Below, piece after piece: positions 35,364 through 45,755 of a DNA stretch of 64,000 nucleotides. The position numbers and the translations under genes are program-made. This DNA comes from Symsagittifera roscoffensis (lineage: Eukaryota; Xenacoelomorpha; Acoela; Convolutidae). The notes below the pieces were generated by a model, which was given only the letters and a program-made list of their open reading frames with translations, did not search any database and was not told where the DNA came from. Each line of letters opens with the position of its first letter. The stretch's first letter is position 1. Location of the stretch: positions 36,481,888 to 36,545,887 of the forward strand of contig NC_087065.1 of NCBI RefSeq assembly GCF_963678635.1. Reading direction: 5' to 3'.

Positions 35364-36623
35364 CTATCACAAGCTCCACCAGTAAGTCCAGAGGACCGAG
35401 CAATGAAAGAAAGAACGTAGCCGCAACAGAGAAGCAACTGGAGTCGATGGTGTATCGACTGACACAAAAAAGAGGCAGGTGGCCATTCCTGACACCAAGG
35501 TTGGAAAACGCTACGGAGAAGACGAGGGAGAATGCTCCACCTCTTGTGAAGCAAATCTGGGATTTTCTTGAGGAGCAGCTGGAAGTGGCCGAGAAAAGGG
35601 AAATGACGGTGACCAGGTTCGTCACAGCTGCCAACGAGGTCACAATTGGAGGGTTCTGGAGGGAGCACGCAAAGGGTGAGCTGAAGACGAGGAGGGATCA
35701 CACGAGATTCTTGAGTTCTTGAGTCCTTGTTGGGAAGAGGAGTTCATGGCTGGAGTGTTTAGTGCAAAGGAGACTATCTTTGGAGCCTTTGTACAAGAAA
35801 TCCTGAACATGCCCATCAGCCTGTTGTTGGCACTGTACCTGGTTTACCCGAGGTACCTATTCAATATGGGTCCAGCGTACATGTTCAGTCGGGGTGTGGA
35901 AACACTCCGGATTGACGGGTATCTGGCACTGGTGCTCCTGATCCATGGTGAACTGGTGTCATTTCATCGACTAACGAAATATGAGGAGCCCTGTCGATGG
36001 GAAAAACCCACTCGACCATTGACACCTATTCATATAAGTGTTCTGCAGGGCTAAAGACGCTGCTAGTGCAGTACCTCCTGATGCAGAACCGACACCTGAC
36101 TGGTGAGGAGAAGAACCAAAAGACGAGAGATGAAAGGAGGAAAGTGAATGGGGGCATGCCTCTGTTGACAGACCTGTGCCTGGCAATGAGATCGGACCCC
36201 ATCGGGATAATCCGGGGGCTTGAGGAGGTCATAACCTGCATTTATGGACCGGCCGTGACATATGCGTTTCCAGATCCTCTGGTGACAGCTTATCGCTACT
36301 CCGTGACACACTTGAGCCTCATAAGTATACTGGATGGGACGACACTCAATTGGTGTCAGCAAGAGGTGCTGAGGCCAAAAATGAGCAACACGGTGCTCTG
36401 CGGAAAAGTGAAGGATCCAGAGTTGATGGTGTACAGTTTCCGAGGACAACTGCAGTGTAGGATGGGAGGTAAACTCGAAGGCCCCATCGAAACTTACCCA
36501 AGTTCTGGAACCTAAAACCCCTGACGTTGAGTGGACAAGAGGTCTTGAGAATTCCCGCATGGAAGAAGAGCTTCGAGTTGGTGAAAAGGGAGCTAGAGGC
36601 AATACTGGAGAAGGAAGTCCTGC
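35354..36623 (+). pseudogene. Element B accessory polyprotein, segment before the LINE insertion
   Basis: Frames 35354-35722, 35719-36054 and 35997-36515 are consecutive pieces of one alignment to A 4252-5411 (WPFLTPRL, VETLRIDGYLALVLLIHG, GGMPLLT, YGPAVTYAFPD, LNWCQQ). The piece from 36527 continues the A alignment (NLKPLTLSGQ) up to the LINE insertion point at 36623/36624. Function not recognised. Confidence 0.55.
36611..36623 (+). repeat. LINE target-site duplication, left copy
   Basis: AAGGAAGTCCTGC, identical to 40398-40410. Confidence 0.95.
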
Positions 36624-39600
36624 GGATCCAGACGACGCCGCCTTCCAGTGGTGGATCCGACATCTTGGGCCCCACCAAGATGCAAATGGCGTCAAGCCCC
36701 CCCTCCCATTGGGTCGGGAGAAGCTCCGAAGTCTCCGGGTTTTCGGTTACGGAGCGTCTGAAGCCGGCCAGGCTGCTCCGTCTGCTCATCCTTATACTAC
36801 TACTCCGCTCCGGCATTAATCCAAACCCTGGTCCAGGTCCTTACTTTTGCTCCCCTTGCTCTTTCCGCATCAAACGCACCCAGCCCAGCGTCTGGTGCCA
36901 CATCTGTGGTTACATTCACCTTAAATGTAGTGGTCTTACCCACCTTAACCAACACCACCTTGACTACTATTGCCCTACCTGTACCTCTACCTACATTTTA
37001 CCTCCCCCAGGCACCAGGTCCTCTAACTTGACCACCCCCAACTCCCAAACTTGTTCAACTTCCCTAACCGCCCCCCAACCCCACCTCCCTAACCCCCCTC
37101 CCCCTCCCACCCTTCCCACCTCCTCGAATAATAATTCCTCCTCCCAAAATCGCGCAAATCGTAATCGTGTAAATAGTGTAAATAACTCAAGTTCAAACAA
37201 CCATTTTAATCATACTGCTGTTAATAATGTAAATAGTTCACCACACCCTGCCAAAGGCCTTTTAAAAATCCTTCAATTTAATTGCAACGGTATCTCCGGA
37301 AAAGCACCCGAAATTGCTGCTTTCTTATCTCAAAATCAAATTCATATTGCTGTCTTCCAAGAAACTAAATTAAGAAAGAAATCTCGAAACCCCTCACTTG
37401 GCTCACACTACACTTTAATTAGAAAAGATCGAGAAAAAGAAGGGGGCGGTCTTCTCATAGCCATACATGAGTCGATACAATACGAAGAAATAAATATTAA
37501 CAACGATGGAACACTAGAGGCTATGGGCATATCAGTGGTAGCCAGTTCATCCAAGCTTCGTATTTATAATTTCTACATCCCCCCTCGCTCGAGCTGTCCC
37601 CCTGGTTACTCTGCGTCCCTTGCCGAACTACTTGAACCTGGGGACGCCTTAGTACTCGGAGATGCCAACGCACATTCACAACTATGGAACTCCAACATCG
37701 AGGAAGATCAACGCGGCTCTGTACTTAGCAATGAAATAACCGAATCCACCTTTGCTCCATTAAATGATGACACACAAACCAGAGTCCCTTTTAACTCAGA
37801 AAACCAACTCTCGTCACCAGATATTTCCCTCGCATCCCAATCGCTCTTACTCTCCACATCATGGACCCCAATTAAATCTCTAGGATCAGATCACCTACCC
37901 ATTCTTCTAGAACTACCCTTGGATGATTTTATAAATTTTTCGCCTAAAAGGACTTTTGTAAATTTTTTAAAAGCAGATTGGATCAAATTCACAGAGGAAA
38001 TTGAGGAGGGTTTCTTTTCAGCGGTTCCACCTTCCGGAGTTGCCGCTGGAGAGAAATTCTTGAGGGACCTGGTGCTCAGGGCAGCACGCCACCACATCCC
38101 CGCTGGCCGTATTCGCCACTTCACTCCCTCTCTTTCCCCCGAGTCCACTGCCCTAGCCGCCGAAAGAGATTTAAGCCGAAAACAAAATCTCCCCCCAGAA
38201 GTCATATCCCAACTGAACTGTAGACTCATGAAACAGACAGCAAAGGACAAAGAAAATAAATGGCGAGAATTCCTCCGGACTTGCGACTACCGCACTGGTG
38301 CCAGAAAGTTCTGGAAAGTGGTACGCTCCTTAAATGGATCTAAGCCCGTGGCAGGAAGACACCCCATTACTTTTGGTTCTAAACCCATACACTCACCTCG
38401 TGATATTACCAGCTCTTTTAACAAACAATTCACCAATGCCAGACCCCACGCCTCTGACAAACTCCTTCGTATAACGAGAAGAAAAATTGCCAAACTACCA
38501 CTGTCAGACAGCCCAATTTTTACCCCTGAAAATACTAAACAAGCCATTGCAGACAGCAAACCATCGCGAGCGCTAGGTCCCGACGGCCTCTGTAATATAC
38601 ATCTTAAACATCTCGGCCCACTTGCTACTCAATACTTAACATACCTTTTTAATATCTCTTTGTCCGAAAACATTATCCCCCAAATTTGGAAAAATTCAAA
38701 AATTGCACCGCTTCCAAAGCCCAATAAGGATCTTAAACAATCAACATCTTACAGACCTATATCCTTACTCTGCCCAGCAGTTAAAATTCTGGAGAGGCTC
38801 GTTCACCCCATCTTTACCAAACATCTCCCCAACGCCAAACACCAACACGGCTTCCGCCCTTTTCACTCCACCACCACAGCTCTCTCCACTCTCGAATTTT
38901 ACATTTCAGACGGTTTTAACCAAAATCGCCCCCCTAAACGTACGGTACTGGCCACACTTGACTTATCTAAGGCTTTCGACATGGTGTGTCATCGCTCACT
39001 TGTGGAACTCGTTCATGACACTCCCCTCCCAAGAAGTCTAGTCCGCTGGCTAAGTAATTACCTTAATGGTCGACAGGCTGCCACCTCATTCCGTGAACAC
39101 ACATCCCCCCATCGAATAATCCACTGTGGCGTACCCCAAGGTTCTGTTTTATCACCCACACTCTTCAATTTTTATGTCCATGATGCACCGCCACCTCCCG
39201 ATAATGTAAACCTTGTTTCGTATGCAGACGATTTCCACCCCTTCGCAAGCAGTTCCAATATTGATATCGCCTCAAACTCCCTCAATAGCTACCTAAAAAG
39301 GCTCTACGATTTTTTCACCTCACGCAAACTAAGTTTCGCGTCCTCTAAAGGATCAGTTACACTTTTCTCCTCTTATAACAAAGAATTTAATAAAACACCT
39401 AGTGTTCTTTTAAATAACGAGGCGCTACCCCTAAACAAAAATCCAACAATCTTAGGGGTGACATTTGATCCAACACTTTGTTTTGCCACTCACTGCAAAC
39501 AATCCGCTGAAAAGGCCAGACGCAGGATCGGAATCCTGAAGGCATTAGCAGGATCAACCTGGGGTCACTCCAAAGAAACCCTCCTCCTAACTTTTAAAGC

Positions 39601-40397
39601 TTTAATTCGCCCCATACTTGACTATGCAGCCCCGGCATGGTCCCACGCATCAAGTAACACCTCCATAAATTGCCTGCAGGTTGCCCAAAACCAATCCCTT
39701 CGCGTTGTTACTGGATCAAATCTAATGAGTTCAACTGCCCACCTGCACAGTGAATCTGAAATCCTAACGGTCAAAGACCACCATACCCTTCTGTCATCTC
39801 AATTTTTTATCTCTACCTATCGTTCCCACCATCCCATTAATTTTATACATTCACATCCCCCTCCTCCCCGTCTACTTCGCCCCTCAATTATAAGCTGCTT
39901 CAAAGAAGACACCCAGAAAATTTTAACCGACTTTTCAGTCTACGCAAACCACCCTCTAGTTCTGGACGACCGAGACGAAGTCTCCACTTTTATTTTTAAC
40001 TACTACAAACCAATTTTAAAAGACAACCATACCTCCCTTGTAACCAAGTTCCTAGCCGAAACCCCTCCGTCTAAAGTTATTTGTATCCCTCCCCCAAAGA
40101 TTGACCCCTCTGAAAAATCTCTCCCACGTCCCACGCGCTGTAAGCTCTCCCAACTCCGGTCTGGCTACAGCCGGCTCCTTAACACTTACCTATCCCGCCT
40201 CGACAGCTCCATCTCCCACCTTTGCCCAACCTGTTCCCTTGCCCCCCACACAACATGTCACCTTTTCAACTGCTCCCAAAACCCCTCCCCACTCACCCCA
40301 GCAGACCTGTGGCTTCGGCCGGTAGAGGTTGCTAAGTTCCTTGACCTGGAGACAGAAGAGCCCAACCCGACCCGCGTGGGCTAACAACAACAACAAC
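36624..40397 (+). mobile_element. Full-length APE-type LINE nested in element B
   Basis: Inserted in the accessory polyprotein of B, flanked by a perfect 13-bp duplication and ending in a (CAA)5 tail (about 40383-40397). About 3.77 kb long with one uninterrupted ORF. Removing it and one copy of the duplication would put the frames of B on the two sides in phase, as expected for a clean insertion. Its coding region shows no stop or frameshift, in contrast with B around it, so it is the youngest layer. Confidence 0.93.
36680..40384 (+). CDS. LINE ORF: Cys/His finger, AP endonuclease and reverse transcriptase
   Basis: 1234 codons counted from the first Met inside the LINE. Residues about 31-53 are a Leu-rich stretch followed by RSGINPNPGPG, a degenerate form of the 2A-like NPGP motif seen in some LINEs. 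Then a Cys/His finger (CSPC, CHIC, CPTC; residues 57-100), a Pro/Ser/Asn-rich linker, an APE endonuclease from about residue 193 (LQFNCNG, FQETKL, LGDANAH, GSDHLP), and an RT with DLSKAFDMV, GVPQGSVLSPTLFNF and YADD (about residue 848). The C-terminus has a Cys/His cluster (CPTCSLAPHTTCHLFNC). Typical of the Jockey/I/Ingi-like branch. The ORF also reads through upstream into B sequence to 36527 by chance. All catalytic motifs look intact. Confidence 0.93.
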   Translation: MQMASSPPSHWVGRSSEVSGFSVTERLKPARLLRLLILILLLRSGINPNPGPGPYFCSPCSFRIKRTQPSVWCHICGYIHLKCSGLTHLNQHHLDYYCPTCTSTYILPPPGTRSSNLTTPNSQTCSTSLTAPQPHLPNPPPPPTLPTSSNNNSSSQNRANRNRVNSVNNSSSNNHFNHTAVNNVNSSPHPAKGLLKILQFNCNGISGKAPEIAAFLSQNQIHIAVFQETKLRKKSRNPSLGSHYTLIRKDREKEGGGLLIAIHESIQYEEININNDGTLEAMGISVVASSSKLRIYNFYIPPRSSCPPGYSASLAELLEPGDALVLGDANAHSQLWNSNIEEDQRGSVLSNEITESTFAPLNDDTQTRVPFNSENQLSSPDISLASQSLLLSTSWTPIKSLGSDHLPILLELPLDDFINFSPKRTFVNFLKADWIKFTEEIEEGFFSAVPPSGVAAGEKFLRDLVLRAARHHIPAGRIRHFTPSLSPESTALAAERDLSRKQNLPPEVISQLNCRLMKQTAKDKENKWREFLRTCDYRTGARKFWKVVRSLNGSKPVAGRHPITFGSKPIHSPRDITSSFNKQFTNARPHASDKLLRITRRKIAKLPLSDSPIFTPENTKQAIADSKPSRALGPDGLCNIHLKHLGPLATQYLTYLFNISLSENIIPQIWKNSKIAPLPKPNKDLKQSTSYRPISLLCPAVKILERLVHPIFTKHLPNAKHQHGFRPFHSTTTALSTLEFYISDGFNQNRPPKRTVLATLDLSKAFDMVCHRSLVELVHDTPLPRSLVRWLSNYLNGRQAATSFREHTSPHRIIHCGVPQGSVLSPTLFNFYVHDAPPPPDNVNLVSYADDFHPFASSSNIDIASNSLNSYLKRLYDFFTSRKLSFASSKGSVTLFSSYNKEFNKTPSVLLNNEALPLNKNPTILGVTFDPTLCFATHCKQSAEKARRRIGILKALAGSTWGHSKETLLLTFKALIRPILDYAAPAWSHASSNTSINCLQVAQNQSLRVVTGSNLMSSTAHLHSESEILTVKDHHTLLSSQFFISTYRSHHPINFIHSHPPPPRLLRPSIISCFKEDTQKILTDFSVYANHPLVLDDRDEVSTFIFNYYKPILKDNHTSLVTKFLAETPPSKVICIPPPKIDPSEKSLPRPTRCKLSQLRSGYSRLLNTYLSRLDSSISHLCPTCSLAPHTTCHLFNCSQNPSPLTPADLWLRPVEVAKFLDLETEEPNPTRVG

Positions 40398-40410
40398 AAG
40401 GAAGTCCTGC
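40398..40410 (+). repeat. LINE target-site duplication, right copy
   Basis: AAGGAAGTCCTGC, identical to 36611-36623, directly after the (CAA)n tail. Confidence 0.95.
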
Positions 40411-41530
40411 CAACAACCATTCCAGAGCTCCCGACGGTAAGGAGAATGACCCTGGGAATGAACAGTTCCCTGGTGGTTCCGTCCCTGTTTGCGAGAGCAG
40501 CAGCGGAAGGGCAGCAGAGGGAATTTACTGATGGCTGGGATCCCCTATTCATCGACTACACTGCAGCGGTCTATTGTCACACCTGTGACATAAAAGAAAA
40601 CTCATGGACGACTCAAGCGAAAAAGATGAGAGGCTCGATGCCCCCGAAATTCGAGGCAAAGCCATCAGAGGAGGAATTCACCACTCAAGAACTGTTGAAG
40701 GATCTGAATGGAGAAAGTTGGGCAGACACTGCCACGCCACCTCTGACCTTATCTCCCCGCAAGAATCTAGAGTTACCACTGACGAGCGAGACTTCTATTA
40801 TGGGAATGAGTCTCTTGAGCGCAGAAGGAAGAGAGAAGAATACCTTCGAGGGAAACAGGGATATGTTCCTAGGCACTCTGGATGAGGACGCTTGGCGAGA
40901 ATTCTTGAGCGATTTCAATCGAGAAGTGGATGGCGAGATCACACTGGATGATTTCAAGGAAGAACTGTGGGACACAGTGGTGAAGTTCGGAGAGCCTGTC
41001 CTGATGGGGACGGGGCTGGAGGAGAAAGCTAGAGGAGAACTGCTGAACAAGATGGTCGAGTTGAGAAAGGCATCACGGAAGACCAAAGAAGACGAATGTA
41101 AAGACAGCTCTACTCTGAAACAAAAAACTGTCAATAAAATAATTGAAAGTGTAAGGGGGATAAGGTCAAAACTAGTATTATAATTAAAAGTACTAATATC
41201 CTTAAGGCTCGTGCAGGGGGGAGGCAAGAGTTGGAAGGGTTGGATGGAGACAAAGAGGTCGAATCAGTGATGATAACGGCAACGCCCCCAAGTAAAGACG
41301 TGAAGTCTCGCAAGAGGAAGAGAGAGGTAGAGGGATTGGGTAGTCCTTCGGCGGATGCGGTCTCCGAGAAAAACCTGAGAGAGACGGCGCCCATGGTTCT
41401 GGCGCGATGCAATACTGCGGCCTACAAGAGTAATGCTGAGCCCAGGAAACTACTCGAAATGGAAAAGGAGATGGAGGTTTCACCAACTCGACATCTGAAG
41501 AAGACTTCTGGCCCCAGAAGACAAACATGA
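40398..41530 (+). pseudogene. Element B accessory polyprotein, segment after the LINE, with basic patch
   Basis: The frame ending at 41183 resumes the B protein after the LINE (TVRRMTLGMNSSLVV) and aligns with A 2862-4113 (DPLFIDYTAAV, FLGTLDEDAWREF). A second frame, 41231-41530, has KSRKRKREVEGLG, a likely nuclear-localisation-type cluster also present in A (AKRKRVEE). Stops between 41183 and 41231 correspond to one in-frame TAG in A. No enzyme recognised. Confidence 0.55.
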
Positions 41531-44314
41531 AGAGAGGTTCAACGAGCGGACAGACATGGGAAGTGGATGTTGGAAAAAATTGTGTCTCAAAGGAGCACCA
41601 GGTCATTGGGAAGCAAGTAACGAGCGATCCTCTTGAGAGGAATAAAACGAGGAACACCTCCCGGCCATGGTGGGTGGCCCTCGAGACAATGAAGGAACTG
41701 GAAGACTGCTTAAAGAAGCTCGACAGTGGAGTGTCACGCAAGCGACGCAACTGGGCTACCCAGCAGAAGGCTGAGATTAACAAACTAGAATTGGGGAGCC
41801 AACTGAAGAGAACTTGGCAGAACTTGTTGAGGGATCATTTTGAAAAAGCGATGAGGACACCCTCATCGGCATCGCCGTTGATGGAGAGTCCCTTCATCAG
41901 AACCGCAGGACAACTGATGTTCGCGTGGAGCCTGGTGGGAATAGAGTTAGAGACACTGACTTCGTACGACAAGTTGAAATTGGGAGGCACAAATCTAGAG
42001 GTGTATCAAGTACTGATGCAACACGTTGCTAGGGATAACTCAGGCTTGAGTCTGGCAAGGAGGAAAGATGCTACCTGTTTCTTGAGGTGGATAATGTTGA
42101 TGATGACTGATAGTACCATCCTAGCATGTCACCAGAGAGCAATCGGAAGCAAGACGGTGGAAAGGAGAGTCTCAGCAGTCATCTTGAACGTATACCAGAG
42201 TACTGGGATAGAAAAGGAGGATGGTTTCAGACAATCACTAGAGAGCCACAGAAAGCTAGACGAGATACGGAGATTTTACAACAAGAAGTTCGAGGAGGAA
42301 CACGACGTACACCGTAACTTGGCCTCGTCAGGGGAGTACTCGAGACCCAATAAGAAGGGAGAATATCAGTACGTGTCTGGAGTAATGGGGATGGCGTACA
42401 ATCCCTTCTTGGACTCAGAGGCCGGAGACGCTCACAGGAACTACGAGGTAGCGGAGCTACTGAAGTTCTGGACAGAGGAAGTAGTGGAAATTGACACAGT
42501 AGAGAGAGAGAGACCGAGCTTGGGTTTGATTCTCGAGAAAACGCCAGAGGTGATAAGCGTACCGCGCTCAAGTAAAAGAGTTGAACTGAAGATGGGTAAT
42601 GGGAATGGCATGTTAATCACGAATCTGGGAGTGGTGTGGAAGTTGCTGAGGCCCTCCTGGTGCCCACATCCCCACGCGAGCCTGGTCGAAGAAGTCACGG
42701 AGCGAGTAAGGCTAGCACCGACGGAAGATGAAGATCTAGCAACGTTGGGCATAGTGCACAGACTGATCCTGCCTCAGGTAAAGGAGTCAAGTGAAACGAC
42801 GAGTAGACTAGGGTCGGTGAAGAAAATGGAGCCGGGCAGTTGTCTTGATTCGACGTGTGGAAATGGCGAGCACACCTGTGATGGACGGTCGTGCGTCAGG
42901 ATACAGTCCTTCCATACAGAAGATCTAGTCACCTGGTTTGAAGACATTACCGAAAGGGAGAAGAGCGAAATACAGTTCGTGGCTGAGTGCTACGCGAGTT
43001 CCACGGTGAACCTAGCTACAGCTCTGGGATTCTTCTCGAGAAAAGTGCAGTCTCCAGTCACTGGAGAGGCTAGAGTCAGAACACCACTTGGTGACCGCGT
43101 TGAGTGTGGAGTCATGGCCCGGGGTGTTGCAGGTAACCCAGAAACACATCAAAAGCTGGAAAATTGGACTTGAAGCGGAAATGTGATTTCCCATGAGCGA
43201 AGCCTATGGTCTGCCTCTAAATGCGAAGTCCTTAGTGGGGTCAGTAATGGCCAACCTGTGCGGCAGCCTCTACCCACTGCACATGGCGATGGTGGAGGTA
43301 TCCAGCCAGAGGGTATTGATAGAGAAAGCCTTCTCGGTGCCCAAGTGCGTAAGGTTGGCTCGGATGTCGCATCAGTCACACAGGTTGTTGAGAAAAATCC
43401 GAGGAACAGTGCCGAGAGAGCAGAGGGATGACTTGAGTGAAATCTGTGGGGAAGAGCTCTTGAGTTTGGAAAGTGAGAACACGAGTGACCACGAGAGACA
43501 AAACGTGATCGGAAAACCGGTGGGTGGTGCTCCAAATGTGGAGGAAAACGATACGATACACGAGAAGATGATGGAACTCGAACCTCTCCTAGAAGCCTCG
43601 GGAGAGCGCAACCTTAGGAGTATTGAAATCACACATGGGGAATGCCCATGCCACTGTCTGGCACAAACGGTGTGGTATCCGGATCACGCGAATCTCTGCC
43701 TGATCTGGGATGTGGAAGAAATCAGGTCGTTAGGACTGCCCGATCATCAGCAGAAGGTTACCATCTTGGTGGTGAGCACGATGCTGGCTCTACGATGGAT
43801 TGAAGAAAATGTAACGAAGTATCGGGAATCGAAGACGCCAATGGCAGAGTTGATTTACGCGATAGATTACAGCAGGAGACTTGAGTTGTTTGAGACTGCA
43901 TGCAAGGTATTCGCCATACCAATGGAAGTCAGACACATATGGAGCCGCATAAGGTTCTTTCCTTGGTTTCGAGCGACGTTAATTTCCTGGTTATATATGG
44001 TAACGAAGGATCATATGAGGAAATATCGAAAGGTATATCGACACTTCCAGGCCGAGATAGGACCGGAAGCCTTCAAGAGACCTCTGCTGACCCATCGAAA
44101 TGCAATCACGACGGGGTGGAAAAGAGTTGGTAGAGTGTCCAGAAACAACACCAAGGCGAGGGAGTCGATACTTGAGGAAGACTTGGCGAAGAACGTGAGC
44201 CTGAATCTTCACAATTCCTTCTGTTTGAACCAAGAGTCGAGGGTGAAGAATTTACTAATCAAGCGAAGAGATTGCAGGAGCAAAGGGAGTGGATGCGATC
44301 CTATGAACAGCTGA
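41527..44314 (+). pseudogene. Element B accessory polyprotein, C-terminal part (unrecognised, Cys-rich blocks)
   Basis: 41527-43173 (548 codons) and 43193-44314 (373 codons) are one protein: a frameshift near 43035 and a TGA at 43184-43186 separate them, while A is open across the join. Blocks: IRTAGQLMFAWSLVG, GMAYNPFL, VVWKLLRPSWCPHPH, then a Cys cluster with CLDSTCGNGEHTC and a further Cys, NLATALGFFS, KAFSVPKCVRLARMS, PLLEASGERN, GECPCHCLAQTVWYP, FRATLISWLY and LTHRNAITTGW. Paired Cys/His suggest a metal site but no known finger fits. Strong block conservation with A argues it was under selection. Function unknown. Confidence 0.65.
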
Positions 44315-44864
44315 AGGCTTGGGAGGAGATCGTGATTAGCTCCGATGATGAAGAAGCACTGTTGAAACAGATCAAGGTGTCAAATACATCTGGGTCTGGT
44401 ACCTCGAAGGCGAAGAACGCGAGGTGAGCCGGTGGCTCAAAGGGAAATTCTAGAGTCTTGAGTCTTGAGAGGGAAGGGGCTCGAGGGTGAACTCGGATGA
44501 AATCTGGGTTCACCAAAAAGAAATTTTAACAAATGAGATATTGTTATTAAAATGTTATATCTATTATATAAATCAAAATGCTGCATGACAATTTCCTGAT
44601 TGAATAGGACAAAAGAAATTTTAATTTACTAGCTTAAAAAGCGAAAACTCACAGGTGCAGGTGTGTGCAGATTTTGATTGCTGTTTAGCGATAGTGTGAA
44701 CATTTTACATGGTTGTGAACTTTGGGTTGTAGATAAATCTAAGTCTGCTGCAAACTTCTGTAAATGACCACTGGCATTGTATCTTGCGTAACACTCGGGT
44801 TCCTGGGGATTCACTGACAGACGGCAGCACGCGATGAGGACATCGATCATGAGTCCGGGGAGTA
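44315..44864 (+). other. Element B 3' untranslated region
   Basis: 550 nt without supportable coding. GGGGAG at 44857-44862, directly before the 3' LTR, is a weak polypurine-tract candidate. Confidence 0.5.
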
Positions 44865-45755
44865 TATGCCAGTCGGTCATATCTGGAAGTTTGAACTTGA
44901 GGAACACGAATATACGTGGTTTGGGAATGAAGTTTTATTTTTCAAAAATTCGAATGGAGCCTGTCATGCTCAGTTTTCTCGCGACAACTGAAAACATAAC
45001 ATAAAAGATCAGAACAACCGAATTACAATTGCGGGAAAATTGTCAAATTTACACAATGGGAAATTGCTATTCGCAATTTCCATCGTAGAAAACGAGAGTA
45101 GAGCTGTCCTATCTGATATAGGAGACCAAATAAATACAAGAGCAGAGCAAGAATCAACTGGACCAGAGTGAACCTTCAACGGAAAGGCAGACAACTGAAG
45201 TCTCCCAATGGTCCAGATCCAAAACTATATTCTTGAGTTAAAACTTATTTCCTTTGATTGGAACTCATCGTTAGAAAACTTCTTGATTTATGTTCGATTA
45301 TATGTATGCTAGAGTCATTAATTAGTTTAATTACTCTGTTTCTCAAGCGTGCTGCTATTTGAGTACCGAATTTGTTTTCTCGAGTGCATTTTATAATAAG
45401 TATGTTGAGGTAAGACGAGTTTTAGGTTGATCCATCTGAAATGGATCAAAGTTGCACTGTCTAATAAAAGGTAACTTAACGGATTATTCCGACCCTGTTT
45501 TTAACGGCGTTTGTGTATTTTAGCCATCTCGAGACCTAAGTGTGGGGACGTTCTTATTTTCTAGAGTGGGGGATATTTTGGTAGTGGCCTTTCAGCTGTA
45601 ACGGGTTCTAGTCTCATGTCGCAAGTGAACCGAAATGGCTCCGACCGTTTTGAGGTAGAAAAACACAAGAGATAGTGTCCCTGACCCTTGAGCCAATGGT
45701 TATAGGGCCTGTTTTTCTAAAGCCTCATATGTGACCGAAGTAGGCGACTGTTACA
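44865..45755 (+). repeat. Element B 3' LTR
   Basis: Direct repeat of 19491-20384 with about forty-odd differences by eye and a few short indels. The first two bases read TA instead of TG. AATAAA at 45463-45468. Homology ends at TTACA (45755); what follows is element A leader. Confidence 0.9.

Larger units (their letters stand above)
19491..45755 (+). mobile_element. Element B: giant Ty3-like LTR retroelement (about 26.3 kb with nested LINE)
   Basis: Bounded by two direct repeats of about 0.89 kb (19491-20384 and 44865-45755) that run TG...CA. Internal order: PBS, 2.6-kb leader, gag, protease, RT, RNase H, integrase, acidic tail, macro ORF, spacer, coiled-coil/SGNH ORF, accessory block, 3' UTR. 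Removing the LINE at 36624-40397 leaves about 22.5 kb. By eye the LTRs differ at roughly forty-odd sites (about 5%), so the insertion is not recent. At least six in-frame stops and many frameshifts break the coding region. The flanking bases share only CGG (19488-19490 and 45756-45758), so no normal 4-6 bp target duplication can be claimed. Confidence 0.9.

Noticed and set aside
35816-35960. Envelope-type membrane protein in the accessory block
   Set aside because: Hydrophobic stretches are short and interrupted; no signal peptide, no fusion-peptide or C-terminal anchor pattern in either copy.
36991-40552. Several 70-280 codon frames antisense to the LINE and B accessory genes
   Set aside because: Shadows of the sense ORFs; low-complexity and without domains. 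The frame from 40329 is real only from 40398 on, where B resumes.
1-44314. A and B as one palindromic (head-to-head) duplication
   Set aside because: The two arms differ strongly at protein level and have different leaders and indels, so they are independent insertions of related families.
44629-44907. 92-codon minus-strand ORF across the B 3' UTR and LTR start
   Set aside because: Crosses the LTR boundary, no counterpart at the 5' LTR, no recognised domain.
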